Positions 33,701 to 45,525 of a stretch of 64,000 bases of DNA are shown one piece after another. The translations under genes were made by a program, and so were the position numbers. Position 1 is the first letter of the stretch; each line of letters begins with the position of its first letter. Below the pieces are notes generated by a model. That model worked only from the letters and a program-made list of their open reading frames with translations. It made no database searches and had not been told where the DNA came from. Source of the stretch: Siphonodentalium dalli (Eukaryota; Mollusca; Scaphopoda; Gadilida; Siphonodentaliidae); contig CP136064.1 of assembly GCA_032622095.1 (NCBI GenBank), positions 177,770,247 through 177,834,246 on the forward strand, read 5' to 3'.

Positions 33701-35370
33701 GGCGGGCCCAATTTCACGTGCGACATTGTCCTTGACATCGACCTCGCTCATATACACTCATATGTTTCTGGACCAATCGAACAATAGTTTTTACAAAGAA
33801 ACCCTAAATAGCCCTGACGATGTCGGGCACATCAGCTATAGTATTTAATACATGAAGCATGGCATGGAGTTGACTACGCAGGTACAAAATGTTTAGTGGC
33901 CAATGGGTTGGTATAATTGGGTTTGGCAACTTCTCTATTATGCACAAGTTTACTGTTATTAGTTTTAATACGTGTGGGCGTGCATCCATGGCTAACCTTG
34001 TTGAAGGACAGATCTCTCACACACTATATAACCATCGACCAAACACGAACACATGTACGAAACGGTTGGAAAAGTTTCTTTCAAATTTGTCTGCTACAAA
34101 ATACTCACAGTCTCCTGATATGATGCCTACCAAGAAGGGCGAAACAAGCAATTCCCCTCGTGGTATCAAATGTGTAAAAACAGGTATCATAACGAGATTA
34201 TAACGGGCATATTAAATTGAAGTTCCGCAGAGAAATTCCCCACAGGATTGAAGCTGGCCGATCTCCCAAAATTACTGAAATTAAATATCACTTTTTGTAC
34301 ATACCTCCGTATCTCATCTACTTCAATCGTCTAACTACTCCTCGTTTATCTATTTTGTGATGATACCTCATCTTTAGAGTTGACGTTTATCTCTTCTCGT
34401 TCGTGTTTCTTGTGTCGTAAACGCCAGATTGCATACTACACGCACTTGTTAAGATGTAAGTTTATGTGTTGGAGTCGTCTCCCATAAACTCACTAGTAAT
34501 TACATGTATTCGCATTCGTATATAACAAACACGTGCGATTGTGATTGCCAATTGTGCATATCGGCGGAGTGTGTAGTGCGGTTGGGTTTTAACAACTTAT
34601 AACAAGACAGCTCCACCAACGTGCGCAATATCTCTGGAATAAACGGTCAGTTTTGTTTCCGAATGTTCGCTTCAATAGAAATCAATCAAAATGTCGATAT
34701 ATTTGAATATTCGGCCCCTGCACACATGGAGCTACAATCAAAATAGCCATTTTAAACACAGTTATATTCAAGAGATCGTGTTCACCATCATGTATAGAAA
34801 TGCTACATGTATTAGACGATGACACGACCAATCATATAGCGCACGCCTGAGCGATGATGTGTCCGTATGCCTGGAAAATGACACGACGGGTTGCTATGGT
34901 TACATATGACAACCACTGGAGCAACTTGTGTGGGGACGTAATCTTTCTTGAAAAACGAACAGCCGGTTGTAAACAAAGTACATGTACTTATACCAGCCTC
35001 AAGACAAATTCTACAGAACTTCGCCTTTTCTGACTGCCATAACTATAGCATACACATTTGAATGTCTGTTTTGTCAATTATGTAGGTTTGTTAGAGACAA
35101 CTAAACACACGACTAATGGTCCGATTCGCCTTCTCGGGCTCAAACCCGCATCAATGGTATTACAAGAAAACCATAGTCAGAAATGGTAACACCACCAATA
35201 TTATATTATTAGCCATAAATATAAATTATAATATAATTATAATATAAACTAGCTTTCAAATTCCATGTGGGAAATTCTGATACTTCCATATATCAAGTTT
35301 TCCCGTTTCTCGTGTTATACATTAAATTCTTCAATTAAGCTGTCTCGCTTTTTATTACACTAGCTGGTGG
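33701..35370. other. Unassigned DNA
   Basis: The frames 33889-34203 and 33917-34123 overlap and have no recognisable domain. No splice-supported exon was found. A CCGATTCGCCTTCTCGGG block near 35121 resembles the inverted repeats at 3175 and 5224. Confidence 0.35.
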
Positions 35371-35938
35371 GCCCGACTTCGTCCAGGCTGTTTCCCATCT
35401 CCTTTCCGGCGAAAGGCGCGATTTGACCTTGAATTGACTATTTTGAAAGTCAAGGTAAGGCCGGGGTCATGATTTGACCCGTCCAAAACACTCCCCGGAC
35501 AAAACACACCTAGGTATCAAATTTAGTCGAAATCCGTCCGTTTTACCCGATTTTACCTTGAATTGACCATTTTGAAGGTCAAAGTCAGGTGGGGGTCAAG
35601 ATTTGACCCGTCCAAAACACTCCCCAGACAAAGGTACCCCTGGGTATAAAATTTCGTCGAAATCCGTCCGTTTTACCCGATTTGACCTTGAATTGACCAT
35701 TTTGAAGGTCAATGTCATGTCGGGGTCACGATTTGACCCGTCCAAACACTTCCCGGACAAAACTATCCCTAGGTATCAAATTTCGTCGAAATCCGTCCGT
35801 ATTACCCGATTTGACCTTGAATTGACTGTTTTAAAGGTCAAGGTCAGGTAGGGGTCACGATTTGACCCGTCCAAAACACTCCCCGGACAAAAGTACCCAA
35901 AAGTACCCAAAAGTATCAAATTTCGTCGAACTATCTTT
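35371..35938 (+). repeat. 130-bp tandem repeat, about four copies
   Basis: Unit markers GATTTGACCTTGAATTGAC fall at 35420, 35549, 35679 and 35809 (spacing 129, 130, 130). Each unit has GTCACGATTTGACCCGTCC, CACTCCCCGGACAAAA and TCGTCGAAATCCGTCCG. The array is headed by CTGGTGGGCCCGACTTCGTC, a phrase that resembles the boundary of invertebrate retroposons. The frame 35603-35851 follows the repeat and is not a gene. Confidence 0.8.
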
Positions 35939-38590
35939 GATTACCACACGATCGCATGCTTTCCAAACGGTGTGGTTATTATCAATATCAGCACATGTGC
36001 TAATCTGTGTCTGACTATTTTATTGAGCATTCGGGGTAAGACTACAGCTTTTAACGCGACCCATTTTTACTTTTTCATCGACCTAATCCCCCATAATCCC
36101 CCATAACACCAGTGGATTTTATATTTTCAAGCACAGTATACACGCTGGCGTGATAATAAGCACCGATTCAAATGGGACGCTGAGCTTGGTTGTTGTCCAG
36201 TTGATTGATAACTCTAGTGAGAGGAAAGCCGGATTCTTCATCTCCAGTTGAAACATCCGAGTTTAGACGAGTTTACATTGACGGACCAGTGAAACCAGAT
36301 ATAATGGGACTTCGTGGTCGTTCAGTGGCTATAGGTTGGTCGTCAGAGGGTTATATAGACCCGCAAGAAATCTGTAATGAAGGTTTCTGTATCTCCTTTT
36401 ATACGTGAAAGTGTACTGAATCACATATCCAAAATCGGCGGAAATCGCTTTGAGCTAAATTTTCTATTCAAAATGGCGTCCATGCATGATGGCAGTTGGT
36501 ATCGAACAATTTTGAATTTCTGTGGTAGGTGCACCAACTAAAACCAAATTAGTAATAAAATAAAATATACACAAATAATACTTTGTCGCTAAACCATATT
36601 TGTAAAATGTCTGTCCAAAAATGGCCACCAAAACGGACCAAATTGAATAAAATTAACAATTTGTGGAAAATTGAATAGCTAGTCCTATAAGAGTGAACAA
36701 ACTCAAGAATTATGCGAGGAATAATAATTTCAGAGTATAAGGGAAACTTGATAAGAGATGTACAAATTCTCTCTGATGTATCTCACATGAGAGCAGAGTC
36801 TAAGGGTCATACAAGATTAAATCTGGACTTTTTCGGGCGCACAGAAACAGAAACAAATATGCAGTTTTATCTGTACTGTTTATCTTGAATGGCGTGATGT
36901 ATGTGTAATTAAACATTTAAATGGGATTTAATATGGATGTATTGATTGTTTGACCTTTTCTAGAAGCAGAAATATACATATACTCAGAGCAGTGTCACGA
37001 ATGTGACCGATCATCATTTATGTTTATATCTACAACATCAAACCTGCCAAAACTCACTACTATCGAACTATTTGAGAGCTGTTCAGCTGTAAAATGTGTA
37101 GACCCCGCTGGCCGTGTCTTAAAATAATAGTCATTGTTGACTCCGGTCAGGTGATGAAACACGAATATTTCGCTTTCATCACAAGAATCCATAGTGGTAT
37201 ACTATGAATGCAATTTATCAAAATACAAAGGGGTACCATAGACTATTTTCAATAAATTCTCAGCCTAACCACAATTGCCTACATACTCTGTGGTAGAGAC
37301 TGTCTTTATACCTGGATATTATATTTGGTTATATTAACTGAGGCCACATATACGCGAAACGTATAATATACGTTTTCTGCAGCCGCATCACCACGTTTAC
37401 CCCTTATTCCTAATGTTACACATAGCTGATGCACACACACCCATATATAGCAACATTGAGTGAATGGTCAATGTAGAAATAATAGCTTTAAACGCTGATC
37501 ACTTTATATTTAGCACAAGTACGTGGGTGGCATTGGTAAGATATTTTCAAACAACAAGATATTGAAAACAAATATTGTGCAACTAAAATCTGTTGTAATG
37601 TGCCGAATAAAGTAATGTGAAAAAAATTGTCTACTAATAAATCGGTTTGGTAGCAGCATAAAAATTATTCTCACGTAAAATGTACGATGTACCGTCTCTT
37701 CGATCTGGTCAGATGGGTTCAAATCTATTGAAGAGATGAGTATTTCTTCACAGTATAAAAATCATTACGACATACGTGTATGGTTTATTATCACGGAGAT
37801 TGTTGAAAATTCCGGAAATGTAAATAGTATTTATACCGCAAGGGTGTGTAATTCAGTTTCTGCTTTACAGTCAATAATTAGTCATCATTCCGACTGAAAC
37901 TACTACACGCTATGTGGCAAAACATTACTTGTATTTTGCATGCTCGAAATTATTATTTTTGGCCAGACTGTTGGATGCATTCTATGCAGAAAACCCGAAC
38001 ATTAAAGACGCACATAATTGGGTTAACTTGCGCTGCAGTGACCTGTAAATCCATCAGACGGAACTGTGTTAACTATGTGTCCTTTAAAGATATTGAACAA
38101 CTTGTAAATAAAAAATACGTATTATCATTTGGTTATCCAATATGTTGCTTTCGTCGTAGCATTGCTTGAAGTTGCATCCATTTTGACAGGCATTTATTTC
38201 ATGGCATCAATTGCATTATTTTCTGTCCTTCTGTCACTCTTTTCAAACAACTCGGATGAGGAGTAATGACTGTAATGTGTTCCGGTTTGTCGAAAAACCT
38301 ACTTCCCAATGTGGGAAAATGGGCATTGTAAAAGTCGCTGCAAAAACTTGTGCATATGTTATAGATGATATATTTTTGCTTCAAATGACACAAACAAACA
38401 TTCGTTACATAATTTCTTGTACACGTATTCTCGATATATACATTTTGGTTATCGCAATTGAAACAGTTTCATTGTCAATAGAACAACAACGACCAGCCGA
38501 TTCAGTGCAAATTGAGTCCCATCGGCACACTGCATGGAAAGATGCCTCTCAGTGCAATTCTCCTTTTTGAAGAAATATGACCACAGTTAA
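35939..38590. other. Unassigned DNA with one weak exon candidate
   Basis: No domain is recognisable in the frames 36205-36408, 37510-37722 (minus), 37912-38169 or 38211-38570. A minus-strand ATG frame (36995-37192) has protein-like composition and an in-frame GTGAGT donor-like site at 37052-37057, but no matching acceptor or further exon could be found. Confidence 0.35.
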
Positions 38591-39325
38591 GGAGCCAATA
38601 AGGTCCACCTGCACCCCCCCCCCCGATGATTACAAATAACTTTATTTTTATTGTTCCTTATGGTATCCAGATAAAGAATCCGGATTTCACCGAAAAATAA
38701 AGGTGGCCCTACTAGGTACTAGAGCCATTTGAATCCAAGATGGCCGCCATTTCCTCTAATTCAGACCAGCTGTATTTAATCGTTGTAATAGATCGGTTGT
38801 TAGCAAAAAGACACAGACAAAATGTATGCCATTTTGTTGGTATGATGTCCTTCTTCAAAATGACGGCAAATAATTTCGAAAAATCATCAAAATGGCCGCC
38901 GAAAAGACGTCATATGCACGAAAATAGGAAATTTAATTAATATTTCACCATATCTTCAATTTTTCTTCACATTAATCATTAGTAAATGGCAATGTTTTTG
39001 AGACAGTCACCAAGCGTGATAGAGGGGTAAAATTTCGATTTTTTGCAAGACGATTTTGATAGTCATTTTATCGACAAACCACACAGGCTGTTAATAGAAT
39101 GTCAACAACTATGTGCTTTATTTTATTGGACGGATGTTTTACTTCAATGGGAATGAAATTGGTGTAGAACATTTCCAAAATGGCCGCCGAAAATATGAAA
39201 AATGATAAATATTGCCCCAGGGTGTCTTGCAATGGCTTACAAGTTGTGGTTGATATATCAAATTGGCTAATCTGTATTATATACATTGAATACTAACATG
39301 TCTGATGCACCATGGATCATTGTTA

Positions 39326-40289
39326 CGTGCGCTCGCGCAACAGTATGGCGATCAGACAGATTCGTAGGTTGATGTCACTCTACTCCGTTTCACTCCATGA
39401 CGTCACCAAAAACGACGTAAAACCTCGTGGCGTTCTGACATTTTTACTGTGCCGCGTTTTTGCTATGTTTATTTTATGTGTTGTTTTCGATCATTTGTTT
39501 GTCGCCGATATCGCCGTTTGTCGGGATTCCCTGTTTCTATATTTAAAACTGGCATGCTCGTAGTGAGCCTCGATTTCGATTTTTTCTCACAGGTTAAAAT
39601 ACGTCAGAGTTATGACAAAAATAGATCGACCTACATTTTCTCCATCAGAACTCTACATCAAAGAGTCTATATACTCCTTCGGGACCTACATAGACTCCTT
39701 CATTTGGGTATTTTTACTTATAATTGGGAAGTTTTATCATTTTTGGTTCGTGCGAAGACCTCTTTTTATCGTGCGGGAAAAGAGAGACATTCAAAACGCG
39801 ATTCCGTAATTCGACGCAATAGGCTGAATAGCCTAACCTTCAGCCGAGTTCCGTGTCAAATACGACGAATGACGTAACACAAAACAAAACGCATTTGTTG
39901 ACACAAACACCGTTTGAAGAGTTTATTATTACATAAAATGATCGTTATTGATTTATTATTGATTAATTATTGATATTTATTGTTGCATATTGGCTGCTAT
40001 CAATATTTACACAAATGGTATTAATTATTTCTTATAATTGCTCCTTTGGTCAACTTTGACTATCGGAAAATCAAAATCAAAATATGCCGCTGAAAAAAAT
40101 GTATTCGATATTCTCACCCTTTCGGCAACATGGAATTGGTTTTAATTACTTAAATGATTAATATAGTAATTTACCTTTTATCTGTGATGAAATGAGAAAT
40201 GGTAATTGTCTTTTTTTGCTAACATTAAATTAAATTAAATAAATTAAGTAAAATACAGTGCACGTTGGCATCTCTCTGAGTGCATTCTA
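39326..40289 (+). mobile_element. 964-bp segment present only in the left foldback arm, flanked by GTTA
   Basis: GTTA lies at 39322-39325 and again at 40290-40293. In the right arm the corresponding sequence is continuous (CCATGGATCATTG joins directly to a TCACCACTGACATC block). The segment is either an insertion with a 4-bp target duplication or a part lost from the right arm through microhomology. It is locally CpG-rich (CGTGCGCTCGCGC at its start) and has a perfect CRE, TGACGTCA (39398-39405). It also has a strong acceptor-like TTTTTTCTCACAG (AG at 39591-39592). No terminal inverted repeats or poly(A) are seen. Confidence 0.6.
39612..39809 (+). CDS. Candidate small membrane protein, unknown family
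   Basis: A 65-codon ATG frame lies 20 bases after an acceptor-like site. The peptide starts with a polar stretch and has a hydrophobic segment at about residues 29-47 (FIWVFLLIIG and then HFWFV). It ends with a basic tail (RRPLFIVREKRD). The layout (CpG-rich start, CRE, acceptor, then ATG) would suit a short gene or a captured promoter-plus-exon. The longer overlapping frame 39449-39877 is in another phase and less protein-like. I know no homologue, and chance is a real alternative. Confidence 0.2.
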   Translation: MTKIDRPTFSPSELYIKESIYSFGTYIDSFIWVFLLIIGKFYHFWFVRRPLFIVREKRDIQNAIP

Positions 40290-40745
40290 GTTACTATAGT
40301 CACCACTGACATCGCCAGAAATATTGGATTTTTCTCTCACAAACTTGACATAAATATCGGCAAAAATTCACTTTTCAGGGTTGGACAATTTTTGTAAGTA
40401 AAATGCAACTATCATTGGTATCAAAGGTATTTATTGTTTTGATCTATCTTAAATGTGTCACACTACTATTGTGACTCACTTGGTTATTATACGTGTTAGT
40501 TAATTAACTGACAACTACGTTCTATTCTGTTTGTCCCAGTTCGGTATGGGGCATGACAAATTCATTCTAAAGTTGTAGTATGGAATTTTCCGGAGAACCT
40601 CTTTTGTGATTCTGGCCATATTATTGAAAGGAAATGGGCAGAACTTTGAGACGGAACTGAGATGAACCATAATATGTGGCTATTCTGGCCCATTATGATA
40701 AAAAGTGATCAACTGGATAAAAGATGGATGCCAAGATGGCAGCCA

Positions 40746-41840
40746 GGGAGTTACTCTATGATCATAGGTGATGTGAATAGGTATACAGGGAGTTACTGTA
40801 TGGTCATGAATGTTGTGAATATGTATACAAGGAGTGACTATATGGTTATGAGTGGGGTGTTCATGGTGAGATGCATAGGAATATAAGGAGTGGCTGTATG
40901 GGCATGTGTGAGGTGAATCGGTATACATGTAGTGACTGTACGGTGTATTGTTGTGTGTGGCCGATGTGACCGTATGGGTATTGATGTGGTGTATATATAT
41001 AACGAGAGTAGCTACATGGTCATCTGTGAGTTGTTTATGTATATATGAGTGACTGTAATGTCGTGGTGGGATGTATATGTGTACCGTGTGTGGCTGTATT
41101 GTGACATGTGGGTGTATATGTATATTTGTGCTGTCTGTATGATCATCGATGGAGTGCGTAGATAAATAGGGAGTGATTTTATGGTTTGGGGTAATGTGTA
41201 TATGTGCACACGGTATGCTTGTACGGTCAAGATTGAAGTTATATGCATACCTGTGGCTATATATGGAGTTCCCTTTTGGTAACGGTGGGTCGTATATTGA
41301 TATATGTTGTGGATGTATTATCATCGGTGGTGTATAGGGTGTAGATGAATGATCATGGATGGCGTGTACGAGTATACAGTGAGTCGCTGAATTGTCATGT
41401 GCGAGGTGTATATGCAAGTATGAAACTTATGTGTGGTCGTGTGTGCGGGTATTGGTATATTTGGAAGGGCTCACCATTGGTGAGGTGTATATGTATATCT
41501 GGATTGACTCTATGGTCATGGGTATGGCGAATAGATATACATGTAGTGGCTGTATGGTCCATGGTGAGGTGAATAGGTATACAATCAGTGACTGTATGAT
41601 CGTGAATGTGGTGAATATGTATACATAGAGTGACTATATGGTCAGGTGTGGGAGTATACCTGGTGTTCATGCATGGTGACTCATGGCTGTATCGTCATTT
41701 GTGGCATGTACCGGTATAACCAAATATGGCTGTATGGTCAGGTGTACGTGTATAGCTTGGGTGACTATATTGTCATTTGTGTGGTGTTTATGTACATATG
41801 AGGTCATGGGTGGGTTGTACATGTGTAATTTGGGTGGCTA
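40746..41840. repeat. 42-bp minisatellite, left arm
   Basis: Clear unit starts are at 40746, 40788 and 40830, each close to GGGAGTTACTGTATGGTCAT followed by A-GGTGTGAATAGGTATACA. Later units diverge and vary in length. 42 is divisible by three, so one minus frame stays open for 245 codons (40680-41417) with a 14-residue pattern rich in His, Thr and Ile (for example HDHTVTPCIPIHIT). I read this as a periodicity artefact and not a gene. Confidence 0.85.
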
Positions 41841-41962
41841 TCGCTTTCCACAATAACTCAAGGATATGTTAATCAATAGAGAGGTCATGTCAAAGCGTTC
41901 TCCACCTTGATAGTGTTTGTGTACATGGGGGAACGTTAAACGTGGAAAACGATAGCCACCCA
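41831..41962. repeat. Foldback apex: 21-bp stem and 90-base loop
   Basis: 41831-41851 and 41942-41962 are complementary with one mismatch (TGGGTGGCTATCG and then CTTTCCAC / GTTTTCCAC). The 90-base loop (41852-41941) is not repetitive and is therefore the unique centre of the element. Confidence 0.85.
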
Positions 41963-42850
41963 TTACCACACAGTCATTCCATATATACATAAACACCACA
42001 GACATAACAATATAGTGACCAACTGTATAAACGTACACCTGACCCATGACCATGGATGGCCATACAGCCATGAGTCACAATGTAGGCACACCGGGTATAA
42101 TCCTAAACATGACCCATAACCATGGAGTCACTCCTTGTATACCCATTCACCTCACCATTGGCCATACGGTCATCCCATGTATACCTATTCTCCACACACA
42201 CATGGTCAAGTAGACATTCAATATATACATCAACACCACAACAATGACCATAGAGTCACCCCGGGTATACATATCCACCCCACCAATGGTCATATAACCA
42301 CTCGCTTCATACACATACCCTGACCTATGGCACCTGGTATACTCCTTCATCTGACCTATGACCATATAGTCACCCCGTGTGTACCTATTCAAAACATTCA
42401 TACATGATCATGGTCAATCGTTGTATATATATTCACCTCCCTGTATCCCTATTTGTCACACCATAGCAGAATAGCTACTCAAGATATACTAATACTCCCC
42501 AGCCATGTCAGTATATTCACTCCATGTATGCATATGCACATCATCCATGGCCATATAGCCGCTCGCTATATACACATACCCCTCGCCCATGACCATATAG
42601 CAACACACGTGTATACCCGTATAACTTACACATGACCATACCGCAACGAGTCACCAAGCAGGAACACCGGGTATAGTCATACACCTGACACATGACCATT
42701 TAGTCACTCCCTGTATGTATAGCTATTCATTACATTTATGATCATACAGTCACTCATTGGATACATACATGTACTCATCTCACCATTGACATACAATAAC
42801 TCCCTGTATACCTATTCACCTCACCTATGATCATATAGTAACTCCCTGAC
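41963..42850. repeat. 42-bp minisatellite, right arm (inverted)
   Basis: Units here read as the complement of the left arm, for example CTATTCACCTCACCTATGAT and ATAGTAACTCCCTGTATAC. The number and order of units differ from the left arm, so unit-level turnover has occurred since the arms formed. The frames 42135-42323 and 42147-42401 are repeat-derived. Confidence 0.85.
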
Positions 42851-44220
42851 TACCATCTTGGCATCCACCCTGTATCCAGTTGATATGTTTTATCATAATG
42901 GACCAGAATAGCCACATATTATGGTTCATCTCAGTTCCGTTTCAAAGTTCTTCCCATTTCCTTTCAATAATATGGCAAGAAACACAAAAGAGGTTCTCCG
43001 CAAAATTCCATACTGCAACTTTAAAATGAATTTGTCATGCCCCATACGGAACTGGGACAAACATAATAGAACGTAGTTGTCAGTTAATTAACTAACACGT
43101 ATAATAACCAAGTGAGTCACAATTTACTACCTTGTCGGATAACGCAGAGAATATTGTTCGGGATATATGTAAAAAATTAACTTTTTACAAATTTGGTTGC
43201 CATTTTGGAAGCCATCTTGAGCAATTTGGTATATAAACACCGTAGTGTGACACATTTAAGATAGACCAAAACAATAAATACCTTTGATACCAATGATAGT
43301 TGCATTTTACTTAAAACAATTGTCCAACCCTGAAAAGTGAATTTTTGCCGAAATTTATGTCAAGTTTGTGAGAGAAAAATCCAATATTTCTGGTGATGTC
43401 AGTGGTGACAATAGAAACAATGATCCATGGTGCATCAGACATGTTAGTATGCAATGTATATAATACAGATTAGCCAATTTTATATATTTACCTCAACTTG
43501 TAAGCCATTGCCGGACACCCTGGGGCAATATTTACCATTTTTCATATTTTCGGCGGCCATTTTGGAAATGTTCTACACCAATTTCATTCCCATTGAAGTA
43601 AAACATCCGTCCAAGAAAATAAAGCACATAGTTGTTTACATTCTATTAACAGCATGTGTGGTTTGTCGTTAAAATGTCTATCAAAATCGTCTTGCAAAAA
43701 AAATCGAAACTTTCACCCTTTTTTTCAAATCCTCTTTCTGTATCTATTACGGAACCCTCGTCAATGGCAAATGTCTTAAAATGACACTATAATATCACGC
43801 TTGATGACTGTCTCAAAAGCATTGCCATTAACTAGTGATTAATGTGAAGAAAAATGGAAGATATGGTGAAATGTTAATTACATTTCCTATTTTCGTGCAT
43901 ATGACGTCATTTTTCGGCGGCCATTTTGATTTTTTTTCGAAATTATTTGCCGTCATTTTGAAGAAGGACATCATACCAACAAAATGCATTTTGTCTGTGT
44001 CTTTTGCTAACAACCGATCTATTACAACTATTAAATACAGCTGGTCGGAATTAGAGGAAATGGCGGCCATCTTGGATTCAAATGACTCTAGCACCTAGTA
44101 GGGTCACCTTTATTTTTCGGTGAAATCCGGATTCTTTATCTGGATACCATAGGGAACAATAAAAATACGGTTATTTGTAATCATCGGGGGGGGGGGGTGC
44201 AGGTGGACCTTATTGGCTCC

Positions 44221-45139
44221 CCGACTACCTATATACAGTTTTTCAATTTTGCAGTTTTGCAATTAATTTATTATATGTGCACTCACACATGCATTCGCGT
44301 TGTGGATAATGAATGCAGGTCATTGGTTGGTCTAAATTACGTCACGTGACGTCGCACGCCTATCCCCTATAATTACTTGCTTTCATATTGTGTATACGCA
44401 ACTTGCAACGAGCTACGAGATTAACGTTGGAAATGGGAGCGCCACACAGAATGTCAGACCAACTTGCATCCATTTTATGTGGAACGCAAGTAAATCAACA
44501 CCCAATTCTTTAATGTGAATGCATATATATGAACAGTGTTGCATTTATCTGGTGATGTACGGTTCGCCTGCATGGTGGCAATACGACTTGTGTTTAAAGC
44601 AGAAACACCCAGCGTGCACCAACTAAATAAGTGGGTCAAACATGTCCCGACGTGGGCATTCTTGTGGGCATTACGTCATTCAATTTGTCGGACTACGGGG
44701 TCTCTTCGCCCAAAAGATCAATATATATGCAGTTATGTATTGTCTCCCTTGGGCACATATTGCTCCTATATCCAAATCGAAATAATTTCAATCTGGATAG
44801 ATTTTTCACGAGAAATATCTGCTTGCATATAGAATGATGCATTACTTATGCACAAATTTGTATTCTCGCGAGGAAATTCCGTTTGATAAAAAAATATTTA
44901 TCGAGTGAGTGCTGAAAGATGACAATTATTCATGTATTCAGGTGTGCTCCAGCTTAATCTTCTATAGCGTTCAAGGTACACAGAGTCAATCGGCCATGCT
45001 TCTTCCAGTATGTTTAACGCAATGAATAATTGAAACAGTGGGATATCATGTTTATATATAACCCGTATAACAGTTGCATGCACAACATGTCGCATGTGTA
45101 TTTGAGACGCTTTCGATATTAAACTGACATGGCTCATTC
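44221..45139. other. Unassigned DNA with a CRE/E-box palindrome
   Basis: A 14-base palindrome, ACGTCACGTGACGT, lies at 44339-44352 (E-box within two CRE-like halves). The context TTACGTCACGTGACG resembles the complement of 3030-3042. Nothing shows promoter function. The frame 44536-44832 is not recognised. Confidence 0.4.
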
Positions 45140-45525
45140 GAGCTTCAAAATTTTATCTACACAATTTGGAAGGAGGTATACAATAGGTTGTCAAATACAC
45201 GAACTATTGATATACCGGCTTCAAGTCTGGAAAATGCTTGCCATGGTCACAAACATTTCCAAGCTAGTTTTGTTGTCAGGAATAGATACGGCACGCTTTT
45301 TTCTGTTCCATGAATGTTGCACATGGATGTTGTTTGTTTGGTACCCAAACACCGTGTTCAAAGTTGTATTTTATTATGATTTCAATGCGTCTTTCTGGGA
45401 CATATATTGCCCGTATAATGTAGCTCAAGTATCTATACCGACCTATTTCGATACCTGGAAATATTCTAAATCGAATTTTATTGTAGGTGTATGTTTTGAA
45501 GCGGAAACAGCCTTGTGACTTTAAG
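45140..45525 (+). repeat. Dispersed repeat Y, copy 1
   Basis: It aligns with 58329-58670 in the same direction. Shared blocks are AATTTGGAAGGAG, ATATTGATATACCGGCT (with one difference), CCATGGTCACA, AC(C/A)GTGTTCAAAG and TTTGAAGCG. The identity is patchy, so both copies are old. The 129-codon frame 45129-45518 lies exactly over this repeat and is disrupted in the second copy, so I do not call it a gene. Family unknown. Confidence 0.65.

Larger units (their letters stand above)
38591..44220. mobile_element. Giant foldback element with 42-bp minisatellite arms
   Basis: The ends GGAGCCAATAAGGTCCACCT (38591) and its complement (ending 44220) start inverted arms that can be followed inward to 41851 and 41942, leaving a 90-base loop. 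Outer arms: a C or G homopolymer, GATAAAGAATCCGGATTTCA, CAAGATGGCCGCC, TCTGATGCACCATGG, ACTTGACATAAAT, TTATACGTGTTAGTTAATTA and TGAACCATAATATGTGGC occur on both sides in mirrored order. Inner arms: 42-bp tandem units. Differences between the arms include a 964-bp segment only on the left, blocks of about 70 and 125 bases only on the right, and scattered substitutions. Long inverted repeats with tandem inner repeats recall FB, TU and Galileo-type foldback transposons, but no relationship is proven. No transposase frame. Confidence 0.85.

Noticed and set aside
33889-34203. 104-codon plus-strand frame
   Set aside because: No domain, no codon bias that I can see, and an overlapping alternative frame of similar length.
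35603-35851. 82-codon frame with repeated FDLEL motifs
   Set aside because: It is produced by the 130-bp tandem repeat and the reading drifts between copies.
39449-39877. 142-codon frame inside the foldback's left arm
   Set aside because: It is rich in Arg, Phe and Tyr with no motif. It overlaps, in a different phase, the more plausible 65-codon frame that follows an acceptor-like site.
40680-41417. Longest frame in the window, 245 codons on the minus strand
   Set aside because: It follows the 42-bp minisatellite unit for unit, with a 14-residue pattern. There is no domain, and the frame exists because 42 is a multiple of three.
38591-44220. Assembly or chimeric-read artefact producing the palindrome
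   Set aside because: The arms differ by a 964-bp segment, indels of about 70 and 125 bases, different minisatellite unit orders and many substitutions. An artefactual fold would be nearly identical.
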